Origin: Alteromonas macleodii ATCC 27126
Lineage (GTDB): Bacteria; Pseudomonadota; Gammaproteobacteria; Enterobacterales; Alteromonadaceae
Length of the DNA stretch: 64,000 nt
Direction: 5' to 3'
Assembly: GCF_000172635.2 (NCBI RefSeq)
Contig: NC_018632.1
Span: forward strand, 1,550,001 to 1,614,000
Below are positions 1 through 8,298 of this stretch, piece by piece. Under the pieces are notes generated by a model. That model searched no databases. It saw nothing but the letters and a program-made list of their open reading frames with translations, and was not told the DNA's origin. A program made the position numbers and the translations under genes. Numbering within the stretch: position 1 is the first letter of the stretch; every line of letters starts with the position of its first letter.

Positions 1-401
1 TTGAGCAAGGTTTTGTAAGGATCTTATCGCGGAACGCCGATTTAGTCTCCTTACCAGAGAAAATGGCGGATCAAGGTGTTGCCAGTTTCAACGTTTTGAA
101 AAATTCTGCCGAATGGCCAAGTTTGAAGCGAGAATTACGTAAGTGGCAGCCACTGTTAGAAGAAACGGATAATTTTATACCTTGGCCAGAAAAACACATC
201 AGTCATGGCTTTGATCAAATGATCATGCGGTTGGCTGAACGCACACCAGAAGACTTATCAATTGGCAGTGTCAGTCATGACCAGTGGCGACGAGTGTTTG
301 ATTTGTATGAACAATCAAATCGATACGACAAAGAGGCTACCCGAACCCGTTGGGAGTCTGCGGTCACTGAGTGCTTAGCTGATAACCATCAAGGGCTCTA
401 G
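1..401 (+). CDS. Hypothetical protein, 5' end outside the window
   Basis: The reading frame is open from base 3, upstream of the first ATG at 63, and has no stop before the TAG at 399-401. The gene therefore most likely begins outside the window, and the ATG at 63 has no convincing SD. The visible C-terminal part (about 133 residues) is soluble and charged, rich in Trp, Arg and Glu, with no signal peptide or membrane segment. It ends 2 bases before the next gene, which suggests an operon. I do not recognise the family and assign no function. Confidence 0.55.
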   Translation, partial: EQGFVRILSRNADLVSLPEKMADQGVASFNVLKNSAEWPSLKRELRKWQPLLEETDNFIPWPEKHISHGFDQMIMRLAERTPEDLSIGSVSHDQWRRVFDLYEQSNRYDKEATRTRWESAVTECLADNHQGL

Positions 402-403
402 CT

Positions 404-1048
404 ATGATGCACCTGGCCTGTGAGGCGTATCACTACAATTTCGGTGTTTGCTTGGGCAGCCAGACGTCTTTGTCGAAACAGCAAATTTTGGTCGAAACAC
501 GATTTAGCTCAGCGTTTGCTGATTTATCCAAAGTAGATCAAGAGTTACAAATGCAGCACGTTTCAATACCCGGATTGCGTGTACCGCAAAATATATCAAT
601 GAATAGCGGGCCAAAATGGGCGGAACTAGTATCTCCGTTTAGCGATGTCGGCAAACAGTTGAGAGCATACCGTCAAGCTCAAGATGACTATTTTTCTGGG
701 CAAGGTACAGAAGAGTGTTTAACTGCTGAGGCTCGTGCCTATTCGAAGCAGTTGTCATCGTTGTTTGGTGAAAAGCAATCGGAATCTGCAGTTGCGAGGG
801 TCGCTATTGGCGTAGGCTTTTTCGCTGCGGGTCTTATGGCGGCGGGTCCAGAAGTAGCGGCAGTCCTTTGGCTGACAGAAAATTACTTGTATCCGACAAT
901 AACGCGTAAATTCAAGTTGCGTGACCGTGAATTTTTTAGCAAGAATACAGCCCTTCCCACGCAAACTGTTTCTAGCGCGCTAAGCTCAGTAGTGTTAGAT
1001 CCTGTTCAGATAAAAGAGCTCTCAAGTACTATCCCGGATTTCAAATAG
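404..1048 (+). CDS. Hypothetical protein with a central hydrophobic segment
   Basis: This 214-residue protein is of unknown family. It starts 2 bases after the preceding stop, with an AAGGGC stretch about 9 bases upstream as a possible SD, so the two genes are probably co-transcribed and translationally coupled. The N-terminal half is soluble. One hydrophobic stretch at about residues 127-160 (rich in Ala, Gly and Val) could be a membrane segment or a buried helix, and a basic, charged C-terminal part follows. No catalytic motif is visible. The ATG at 407 is an equally possible start. The reading frame is closed just upstream (TAA at 383-385), so this is not an obvious frameshifted continuation of the previous gene. 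Confidence 0.55.
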   Translation: MMHLACEAYHYNFGVCLGSQTSLSKQQILVETRFSSAFADLSKVDQELQMQHVSIPGLRVPQNISMNSGPKWAELVSPFSDVGKQLRAYRQAQDDYFSGQGTEECLTAEARAYSKQLSSLFGEKQSESAVARVAIGVGFFAAGLMAAGPEVAAVLWLTENYLYPTITRKFKLRDREFFSKNTALPTQTVSSALSSVVLDPVQIKELSSTIPDFK

Positions 1049-1354
1049 TTAATTCGTAATAATAAGAACTTTCCACGGGTTCGAAACGTTTCAATGGGTT
1101 TTTGCTGGAAATTTGTACAATTCTTGGCTATGTTAAACACTCAGGCTTGGCGATAATTTTCTTCGACTGAAGGTACGCGTTTAGGTACCCAATCTTCGCA
1201 GGTCCTGCTTTTAAAAAATATAAAACAGCTCGTAGACAACTGAAACAGCAAAACTTGTAAAGCGCTTAAAACCACGACACAACTTTTCATCCTTTTATTG
1301 TCGTGCTGCTATCGTTTGTGCTGAATTCGAAGAGATATCAAAAGGTTTGCTTAG
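1049..1354. other. Intergenic region upstream of the EAL gene
   Basis: No gene is supported in these 306 bases. A 7-bp inverted repeat (CACGACA at about 1273, TGTCGTG at about 1297) sits about 55 bases before the next start codon and could be an operator or weak hairpin. I see no convincing -35/-10 pair and no strong terminator after the first two genes. Confidence 0.5.
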
Positions 1355-3943
1355 ATGGATTTACGCAGTGAACGCATGTTGTCAACCATGCGCACAACAC
1401 AGCAAAACATTTCTGTGTTGCTCAATGAAAGTCGAACGAAAACAGAGGCTCTGTGTATATTACTTGCCTCGGTAAACCCTAGCAATGGAAGAGCAACGGT
1501 ATTATCTTGCGACGTAAACCACCTATCATTAGAAGCCGAGAGTGTTGTTTTTCCTTCACATGTATTGCTCATGCTCCCGCTTACACCTTTGAGCGCTCCA
1601 ATACCTTGCAAAGATTTTATCTTTCCCCCTTCACTCGAACATTATGCTGATAGCTATGTAGTAGTTGCTACCGTGCGAGATATGCAAAATGAAGTAATGG
1701 GTGTTGTTCTCACTTTTGTACGCCACAGTGTATTGAGCCCTCTACAACATACATTGATAGATATTACGCGCCAAAAAGTAGAGCTTAGTTACCAATATGA
1801 GCTGGCGCGTCATCCCTATTCAGACAAGTTATCCGAACAGCTTGCCTTGTTAGAAGAGGTGAGTTCAATTTCTAAAGTGGGCGCGTGGGAGATTGACAGA
1901 TTCACAGGCGTACTCTCTCTGACTGAGGTGATGAAAGCCTTATTAGGCTTACCTCGTGTAAAAAGCGTCGGCATTAATGAAGTGCTCGATATGCTTACCT
2001 CGAGTGATAGAAGAGACTTAAAGCAGCGCGTTTTTAAAGCGCTTAAAGAAGATAGAGAGTTCGTAAAGCACTTTGAATTTCACGACAAGCAAGGTCGCAG
2101 AAAAAGTATAAAACTAACCGTGTTCTTACAGGTTCAGCGAGGAAATGCTAGCGGAATTAAATTAACCCGGCTTTATGGCGCAGTGCAGGATGAAACGGAA
2201 ATACAGCGTCTATCGGATTCACAACATAACTACACAGATTATCTGACCAGTTTATTGAATAATGTGGATAGCGTGGTGTTAAGCATAGATGAACATGGCA
2301 CTATTCTAACTGCAAATGAACGCGTTTATTCTGTATTAGGCTTTGAGCCCGAAGAGCTGATTGGGCAAGATATAAAATTAATATCAACCAAGGTGCAAAA
2401 TACCGATGCGCCTTCTTGTTTCATAAACATACCAGCGGGTTTAGCATGGTGTAGCGAAAATGGCTCGGTAAACGAATGTCTTCGCCATAAAAATGGTAAA
2501 CGTATTGCCTGTGAAGTTAATTTGTCGAAATGCTCTGTACATAATCAACAATTAATTATCGCCTCAGTGCGCGATATCACTAATCAAAACCACGAAATTG
2601 AGCATTACAAACAACTCGCTTTAATCGATACGGTGACAGGTCTTCCGAACTTACACCAATTTGAGCGATACCTTGGCGATAAAGCTCATGACGACAAGTC
2701 ATCTAAACCATTTGCCACGTTTATGCGCGTTGCTATCTGTAACATAAAAGAATACGAAAATGCGTTTGGAGAGCCAACGATAGACTATATTCTGAGAATT
2801 TTGGCTAGTCGCTTCATTCGCATATTCGAAATTAACAAGCGCAATTCAGCCAGTATATTCAAATGTGAGAGAGGCGCTTTTTATATTCATCTTCATCAAT
2901 ATTTTAGTGAAGAAGCACAGTCTCTAAATGCTGCACACGATTGCGCTATTCTTATCCACGATCACGTGCTAGCGCCAATAACCCTGCACAACAGCCTCTT
3001 AAATATTGAAACGCAAACCATAAGTTGCACGGTTCCAACGAAGCATTTTTCGTTTAAAAAGATAAAAGAACTATTGTCGAGAAAACCTTTAAGAGAGGTA
3101 AAAAATACTTCTACTTTTAAGTCGGAGCACGAGTATTTTCATGTTAATGCAATTGATATCGAGCGGTACAATTACATTAAACACTCTCTGAGCAGGGCTA
3201 TTTCTAACAACGAGTTATATATTGAGCTACAACCTCAATACGATGCAACGAAGAACGTTATAAGCTCAGAGGTGTTGTTAAGGTGGAAGCATCCTCATAT
3301 GGGTACAGTAAGCCCTTCTGAATTCATTCCTATTGCCGAAGAGAATGATTTTATTGCTGAACTCGGGCTGTGGGTGTGTAACGAAGCCTGCGGGTTACTT
3401 AGTGAATGCCAGTCAAATAAAATTAACACTAAGTTGTCTGTTAATATCAGTGCAAAGCACTTAGCGCGAGCTGATTTTGTGAGTAAGTTTGTCGCAATAG
3501 TAAATAAGTGGCGAGTGTCACACAAAAATTTAACTCTAGAGCTCACTGAAGGTGCATTGATAAGAGGGGTGAGCGTTATTCAACGTCGCGTCAGAGAATT
3601 AGCGGAACAAGGGTTTAGTTTGTCTATCGACGATTTTGGTCTTGGTGACTCAAATTTAAATTATCTTCAAGATTTGCCAATTACCGAACTGAAAGTAGAC
3701 AGGGTATTTGTCGAAGCGATGGAAGGCTCGCAGCAAAAAACATTATTAGTTACAAGTATTTGTAACATGGCTAAAGCGTTGCACATAAATACCGTAGCTG
3801 AGGGAATAGAGACAACGGGTCAATTAGATCAAGCTAAGGCATGTGGTTGCGGAGCATTTCAGGGATATTACTTAGATAAACCCATGAGTGTAGGTGATTG
3901 GAAAAGTAAAATTAGTGAGAAGCAATATAAAGAAGGTATTTGA
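1355..3943 (+). CDS. PAS-GGDEF(degenerate)-EAL protein, probable c-di-GMP phosphodiesterase
   Basis: This 862-residue cytosolic signalling protein has no membrane segments. The first 150 residues have no clear domain. Two PAS-like folds follow (about 168-285 and 290-415), then a GGDEF-like domain (about 425-590) and an EAL domain (about 610-855). The GGDEF signature is replaced by CERGAF, so cyclase activity is unlikely. In the EAL domain the signature reads SEVLLRW (EVL for EAL), and the other metal/catalytic positions are present: NISAKHL, LELTEG, SIDDFG, LKVDRVF, VAEGIET and FQGYYL. It should therefore hydrolyse c-di-GMP, with PAS domains as sensors. The start ATG has AAAGG 8-9 bases upstream. 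It stands alone, not in an obvious operon. Confidence 0.9.
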   Translation: MDLRSERMLSTMRTTQQNISVLLNESRTKTEALCILLASVNPSNGRATVLSCDVNHLSLEAESVVFPSHVLLMLPLTPLSAPIPCKDFIFPPSLEHYADSYVVVATVRDMQNEVMGVVLTFVRHSVLSPLQHTLIDITRQKVELSYQYELARHPYSDKLSEQLALLEEVSSISKVGAWEIDRFTGVLSLTEVMKALLGLPRVKSVGINEVLDMLTSSDRRDLKQRVFKALKEDREFVKHFEFHDKQGRRKSIKLTVFLQVQRGNASGIKLTRLYGAVQDETEIQRLSDSQHNYTDYLTSLLNNVDSVVLSIDEHGTILTANERVYSVLGFEPEELIGQDIKLISTKVQNTDAPSCFINIPAGLAWCSENGSVNECLRHKNGKRIACEVNLSKCSVHNQQLIIASVRDITNQNHEIEHYKQLALIDTVTGLPNLHQFERYLGDKAHDDKSSKPFATFMRVAICNIKEYENAFGEPTIDYILRILASRFIRIFEINKRNSASIFKCERGAFYIHLHQYFSEEAQSLNAAHDCAILIHDHVLAPITLHNSLLNIETQTISCTVPTKHFSFKKIKELLSRKPLREVKNTSTFKSEHEYFHVNAIDIERYNYIKHSLSRAISNNELYIELQPQYDATKNVISSEVLLRWKHPHMGTVSPSEFIPIAEENDFIAELGLWVCNEACGLLSECQSNKINTKLSVNISAKHLARADFVSKFVAIVNKWRVSHKNLTLELTEGALIRGVSVIQRRVRELAEQGFSLSIDDFGLGDSNLNYLQDLPITELKVDRVFVEAMEGSQQKTLLVTSICNMAKALHINTVAEGIETTGQLDQAKACGCGAFQGYYLDKPMSVGDWKSKISEKQYKEGI

Positions 3944-4132
3944 CCCTACGCAGTCGAGGGCTTATTCAAGTATGCGTTGAAACAACCGCTTCGATACCTC
4001 TTGTTATCAAACGGATAGATAAAGTTTAAATTTATGTAAATCAATTTGTTAGTCGATCTACGCCTGAAGTCTTATTAGTAGATGTCATGTAACTATCGTA
4101 GGGTGAAGATAAACCCTACTCAGGACATGGTT

Positions 4133-6037
4133 ATGACTTATAAAGATGAATATATTGCCTCGACCCAGCACCCCGATGAGTTTTGGTTAGAACAAGCACA
4201 AAAGCTAGCGTGGTTTCAACCTCCTCAAAAAGGATGCCAACCTACAGATAATGGTTACTTCGACTGGTTTAGGGGAGGGCAGCTTAACACTAGCTATTTA
4301 GCGCTTGATCATCACGTAAAAAATGGTCGTGGCGATAAAACCGCGCTTATTTATGACTCACCTGTTACACAAACCACTCAGCACTTTACTTACAAAGAGC
4401 TATTAAACCGTGTTGCCGAGTTCGCAGGCGGCTTATCTCGCTTGGGTGTGACGAAAGGCGACCGCGTGATTATCTACATGCCCATGATCCCGCAAGCAGT
4501 GATCGCGATGCTTGCTTGCGCTCGTTTGGGAGCTGTGCACTCTGTGGTGTTTGGTGGCTTTGCCGCAAATGAGCTTGCAGTACGAATAGATGACGCAAAA
4601 CCGGTAGTTATTGTTACTGCGTCATGTGGCATTGAAGGCAATAAAGTTCTACCGTACAAACCTCTTGTTGATGAAGCAATATCATTGGCAGAGCACAAAC
4701 CACAGGCATGCGTGTTGTATCAACGCCCTCAGCTAATTGCTGAGTTAAATGAAGCAACTGACCACGATTGGCTCTCTCTGGTTGAAGCTAGCGTGCCAGC
4801 TTCTCCTGTTGCCGTCGATGCAACTGACCCGCTTTATGTTCTTTATACTTCAGGTACAACCGGTAAACCCAAGGGGGTCGTTCGAGATAATGGCGGGCAC
4901 GCGGTTGCTCTTCATTATTCAATGGGCGCGATTTACGGTATTAGTGAGGACGATATTTTTTGGGCTGCATCGGATGTTGGTTGGGTGGTCGGTCATTCAT
5001 ATATTGTCTATGGCCCGCTCATAAAAGGCGCAACGACGGTACTGTACGAAGGAAAGCCCATTGGCACTCCTGATGCCGGTGCATTTTGGCGTATGATAGA
5101 GTCTCACAAAGTGAATGTGCTTTTTGCAGCTCCAACAGCATTTAGAGCGATACGAAAAGCGGACCCTGATGCTGAGTTTTTATCTAAATACAATACGTCG
5201 AGCTTGCGTACCTTATTTATGGCGGGTGAACGTCTAGATCCGCCAACATATTTCTGGGCGAGCGAGAAAGTAGGTGTTCCTGTTATCGACCATTGGTGGC
5301 AAACCGAAACTGGCTGGCCAATTTGTTCAAACCCGATGGGGCTTGAGCCAATGGCTACGAAACCCGGTTCATCAAGCGTGCCTACACCTGGGTTTAACGT
5401 AAAGGTATTGCAAGGAGCTGATGAACAGCAAATAACCGGTGAAAAAGGCGCTATTGCTATCAAGTTACCGCTTCCCCCAGGTTGTTTGACAACGATTTGG
5501 CAAGACCATCAACGGTTTGTTGATGGCTATTTACGAGAATTTGAAGGGTATTACAGTACCGGAGATAACGGGTACGTAGATGAAGATGGCTACGTATTTA
5601 TAATGGGTCGCACCGACGATGTCATAAACGTTGCCGGGCACCGGTTATCTACCGGTGAAATGGAAGAAGTGCTTGCAGGACATCCTGCCATTGCTGAATG
5701 TAGTGTAATAGGCATCCATGATGCACTGAAAGGGCAATTGCCAGTTGGATTGGTACTGCTAAAAGACGGCGTTACCGTTGATGAACAGGCACTTGAGCAA
5801 GATTTGGTTCAACGGGTTCGAGATAAAATCGGGCCAGTGGCGTGCTTTAAGCGAGCCATCGTCGTCAATCGTTTACCCAAAACCCGGTCAGGTAAAATAC
5901 TCCGCAAACTGCTGCGTCAAATTGCAGCCAATGAATCTGTTGCCGTACCCTCAACCATCGATGATCCGTCAAGCGTAAGTGAGATTGAGACGCTCATGCG
6001 AGAGAAGGGCTTGGTCAACAAGCCCACGGCTGTTTAG
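4133..6037 (+). CDS. prpE: Propionyl/acetyl-CoA synthetase (PrpE-like AMP-forming ligase)
   Basis: This member of the ANL superfamily activates a short-chain acid through an acyl-adenylate and transfers it to CoA. Visible motifs are the P-loop TSGTTGKPKG (about 238), HWWQTETGWP (about 386), YYSTGD (about 472), GRTDDVINVAGHR (about 491) and the catalytic Lys in RSGKILRK (about 582). At 634 residues it is close to PrpE/ACSS3 proteins. The WWQTETGWP block favours a propionate-type enzyme over acetate-specific Acs, but the substrate is an inference, and no prpBC genes are adjacent. ATGs at 4082 and 4127 are in frame. I chose 4133 because AGGA lies 7 bases upstream. Its stop abuts, tail to tail, the stop of the next minus-strand gene with no base between. 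Confidence 0.85.
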   Translation: MTYKDEYIASTQHPDEFWLEQAQKLAWFQPPQKGCQPTDNGYFDWFRGGQLNTSYLALDHHVKNGRGDKTALIYDSPVTQTTQHFTYKELLNRVAEFAGGLSRLGVTKGDRVIIYMPMIPQAVIAMLACARLGAVHSVVFGGFAANELAVRIDDAKPVVIVTASCGIEGNKVLPYKPLVDEAISLAEHKPQACVLYQRPQLIAELNEATDHDWLSLVEASVPASPVAVDATDPLYVLYTSGTTGKPKGVVRDNGGHAVALHYSMGAIYGISEDDIFWAASDVGWVVGHSYIVYGPLIKGATTVLYEGKPIGTPDAGAFWRMIESHKVNVLFAAPTAFRAIRKADPDAEFLSKYNTSSLRTLFMAGERLDPPTYFWASEKVGVPVIDHWWQTETGWPICSNPMGLEPMATKPGSSSVPTPGFNVKVLQGADEQQITGEKGAIAIKLPLPPGCLTTIWQDHQRFVDGYLREFEGYYSTGDNGYVDEDGYVFIMGRTDDVINVAGHRLSTGEMEEVLAGHPAIAECSVIGIHDALKGQLPVGLVLLKDGVTVDEQALEQDLVQRVRDKIGPVACFKRAIVVNRLPKTRSGKILRKLLRQIAANESVAVPSTIDDPSSVSEIETLMREKGLVNKPTAV

Positions 6038-6721
6038 CTAGTAGTAATATTCATCTGCCTGTGGAGCTGGCGGGTATACTTCAATAGCCATATATACAGC
6101 TGCTGCGGCGATGAGCGCCACAACAAAAGCACGTAGAATTCGCGAGTCAGTAATACCTGCTGTTGCTGACTCCTTATTGCCATGCACCATGGCAGGAACC
6201 AATTTTTGCTTCTTATACACGCTGTAAAATATTACCGCGCCTATATGAAGTGCGATAACGTAAAGTAACACATCAAAGGCAAGGTGATGCAGAGTGTTCA
6301 TTAGCGCTAGTGTTTCTTCTCCGGCTAACTGGCGATAGGGACCGTCTAAGAAAATATCATCGGTCATGAACAATCCCGATACCGCTTGTATGGTAAGCAA
6401 CACTAGCATAACGACGACAAACCATCCGCCTAAAGGGTTGTGGCCAATAGCGGGTTCGGACTGCCTATTAAATAAGGTTTTTATATAATTGAAAACCGTT
6501 CTGGGACCAGTAATAAAGCTACTGAACTTGGCGTGTTGCGTACCAACAAATCCCCAGATTATGCGGAAAACGATAAGGAATAAGGTGAAGTACCCAATGT
6601 AAAAGTGCCATTGCACTTTGTTTTCAAGCCATTCTACTGTTGCATATTGCGCTAAAAGGCTCGCTACAATAAGCCAGTGAAAAAGCCGGGTGGGAATATC
6701 CCATATAAGAGTTTTTTGCAT
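6038..6721 (-). CDS. Cytochrome b561-type membrane protein
   Basis: A 227-residue inner-membrane protein with about five hydrophobic segments, including one near the N-terminus, one at VVVMLVLLTIQAVSGLF and one near the C-terminus. The N-terminal WDIPTRLFHW motif and the later His residues in LHHLAF and ALHIGAV are typical haem ligands of the prokaryotic b561/Ni-Fe hydrogenase b-type family. It probably moves electrons between quinol and a soluble partner, such as a small cytochrome c. No partner gene lies nearby. A GTG start at 6757 would add 12 residues; I prefer the ATG because the family usually starts a few residues before the WD-PTR-FHW motif. Confidence 0.8.
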   Translation of the reverse strand: MQKTLIWDIPTRLFHWLIVASLLAQYATVEWLENKVQWHFYIGYFTLFLIVFRIIWGFVGTQHAKFSSFITGPRTVFNYIKTLFNRQSEPAIGHNPLGGWFVVVMLVLLTIQAVSGLFMTDDIFLDGPYRQLAGEETLALMNTLHHLAFDVLLYVIALHIGAVIFYSVYKKQKLVPAMVHGNKESATAGITDSRILRAFVVALIAAAAVYMAIEVYPPAPQADEYYY

Positions 6722-7124
6722 AGTAAATTTAGTTGGGTTGTATTCTGACCTATCCACACTTACCGTTCAGCGGTGACGCATAAGTACTCGGTCATCTGTT
6801 AATTGCCATAGCGTCGCTTAACTTACTCTATAAAACAAGTAGGCCCAACGGCAGAAAACCTCTGTTTGTCTTAGTGTTGCAATTAGGACATGTTGATCTT
6901 TGCATCAAAAATGCGCAGTAAAGCTCAACATGTCCTAAGCATCGTGTACTGAATTTTTTTACATCCGAGCCTGAAGTTTTGGCATAGAACTATGCAGATT
7001 GGTACTAGTTAAATCTTACCGATTCCTTGTTATGCCTATTTAATATGAATCTCACATTGCAATAGTGACGGCATTTGGCAAAATGCCTCACAGTTGAAGG
7101 TTTATTAAAGTGTAAAACGAAAAA
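6722..7124. other. Divergent intergenic region between cytochrome b and dapB
   Basis: About 400 bases with no supported gene. It holds the palindromic repeat at 6883-6938 and a small inverted repeat (GGCATTT...AAATGCC, about 7069-7086) just before dapB. Promoters for both genes must lie here, but I cannot assign a convincing -35/-10 pair. Confidence 0.5.
6883..6938. repeat. Palindromic dispersed repeat, copy 1
   Basis: Two 14-base arms are perfectly complementary: TTAGGACATGTTGA at 6883-6896 and TCAACATGTCCTAA at 6925-6938. Each arm is extended inward by one mismatch and a further 4 paired bases (CTTT/AAAG), around an 18-base centre. The right arm (6922-6937) matches 15 of 16 bases at 23387-23402, and the left half also resembles the left half of that second copy. 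It may be a REP-like element or a repeated operator. Confidence 0.6.
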
Positions 7125-7928
7125 ATGAAAGTAGGATTATTTGGCGCCAACGGGCGTATGGGACGGGTTTTAGTTGAAGCGCTAGATTTAAGTGACGATG
7201 CACAACTTAGCGTGGCAACGGTACGCGATGATTCACCTTGGGTTGGACTAAATGTGGGCGAACTTGCGGGCATTGGCAAAAAAGACGTTGATTGTACTGC
7301 GCTATCAGATTTAAGTGGTAATGATGCAGATGTAATGATCGATTTCACCCTGCCTTCGGTTATTGAAAGTAATCTTACGTGGTGCGTTAAAAATAAAATG
7401 CCTGTTGTTATTGGAACTACTGGATTAAACGATTCACAGTTGGCGGCACTCGACGAAGCAGCAAAGCATATACCTATCGTATTTGCGGCTAATTACAGTG
7501 TGGGCGTAAATTTAATGCTTTCCCTAGTTCGACAAGCTGCAAGTGTGCTGGGTGAAACGGCTGACATCGAAATAACAGAAGCACATCACAGATTTAAACA
7601 AGATGCGCCTTCTGGTACAGCCATGGCCATTGGTGAAGCCATTGCTGACGAATTGGGCCGTGATTTAAAAAACTGCGCTGTATACGGCAGAGAAGGAAAA
7701 GAGCCTGAACGCGACCAAGGTACTATTGGCTTCGCAACAATTCGAGCCGGAGACATTGTCGGTGAACACACAGCCTTATTTGCAGATATTGGTGAGCGCC
7801 TGGAGATTACGCACAAGGCATCAAGTCGACTTACTTTTGCGAAAGGCGCAGTGCATGCAGCGAAGTGGTTGTATGGAAAAGAACCTGGTCTATACTCCAT
7901 GGTTGATGTACTTGATTTAAAGCTATAG
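7125..7928 (+). CDS. dapB: 4-hydroxy-tetrahydrodipicolinate reductase
   Basis: DapB reduces hydroxy-tetrahydrodipicolinate with NAD(P)H in the diaminopimelate/lysine pathway, so it feeds peptidoglycan and lysine synthesis. The 267-residue protein begins with the nucleotide-binding loop GANGRMGR. The active-site block EAHHRFKQDAPSGTA is at about 150-165, with the catalytic His pair and Lys, and GTIGFATIRAGDIVGEH follows. The length is standard. As in E. coli, it sits just upstream of carAB, but a 370-base gap with its own promoter separates them. No strong SD precedes the ATG. Confidence 0.97.
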   Translation: MKVGLFGANGRMGRVLVEALDLSDDAQLSVATVRDDSPWVGLNVGELAGIGKKDVDCTALSDLSGNDADVMIDFTLPSVIESNLTWCVKNKMPVVIGTTGLNDSQLAALDEAAKHIPIVFAANYSVGVNLMLSLVRQAASVLGETADIEITEAHHRFKQDAPSGTAMAIGEAIADELGRDLKNCAVYGREGKEPERDQGTIGFATIRAGDIVGEHTALFADIGERLEITHKASSRLTFAKGAVHAAKWLYGKEPGLYSMVDVLDLKL

Positions 7929-8095
7929 GCGTTTTTATGCCAGCATGCTGTAGCTAAATTAGCAGGCGAGCTTGAGGGCGTTATCAAAGTGTTAAACTAA
8001 AGTTGCACTTTAAATGAGCAATAAGCCGTACTTTCGGTGGTTCTGCGCAAAAATCGTGGTATAAGCGGTATTTTAGTAAATTATTACAAATAAAT

Positions 8096-8123
8096 TTGCC
8101 ATTTTCGGTCAGTGATGTATACT
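8096..8123 (+). promoter_or_regulatory. Probable sigma-70 promoter of carAB
   Basis: TTGCCA at 8096-8101 and TATACT at 8118-8123 are separated by 16 bases. The start of transcription would be near 8130, giving a leader of about 170 bases before carA. No good ARG box was found next to it. Confidence 0.6.
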
Positions 8124-8164
8124 CGCCGGAATTTGCCAGAATTTCGTATTCTGAGGCCGCCAAA

Positions 8165-8275
8165 ATGGCTGAAGAGTGCGGTTTTATTAGCTGCAAAGAT
8201 CGTAAAACGGGATGTATTGTTATCAATAACTCCCGTTTTTGTGGGGTTTGTGCAGAAAACTGCACAAACACATAG
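8165..8275 (+). CDS. Cys-rich 36-residue leader ORF upstream of carA
   Basis: An ATG at 8165 has GAGG 8 bases upstream (8153-8156) and opens a 36-codon frame ending in TAG at 8273-8275, 23 bases before the carA start. The peptide contains six Cys at positions 5, 10, 17, 26, 29 and 33, including FCGVC. The frame runs through both hairpins of the carAB leader. Its position, good SD and overlap with the hairpins suggest a translated leader peptide controlling carAB, or a small metal-binding protein. Both are inferences, and I know of no described family. Confidence 0.45.
   Translation: MAEECGFISCKDRKTGCIVINNSRFCGVCAENCTNT
8204..8269 (+). promoter_or_regulatory. Tandem hairpins in the carAB leader (possible attenuator)
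   Basis: The first hairpin pairs AAAACGGGA (8204-8212) with TCCCGTTTT (8231-8239). Its loop can pair further (TATTG with CAATA), and the T-run gives a terminator-like profile. The second hairpin is a perfect 10-bp stem, GTTTGTGCAG (8246-8255) with CTGCACAAAC (8260-8269), closed by AAAA. Both lie inside the small leader ORF, so translation would alter their folding. Attenuation of carAB is an inference. Confidence 0.45.
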
Positions 8276-8298
8276 TTATCCTTAATCTGGAGGTTGAC

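Noticed and set aside
4082..4132. Upstream start for the acyl-CoA synthetase
   Set aside because: The extra 17 residues have no SD and do not fit the family N-terminus; the ATG at 4133 has AGGA at the right distance.
8130..8155. Possible ARG box in the carAB leader (AGAAT...ATTCT)
   Set aside because: The dyad has the wrong spacing for ArgR half-sites and lacks the TGAAT core; it was not called.
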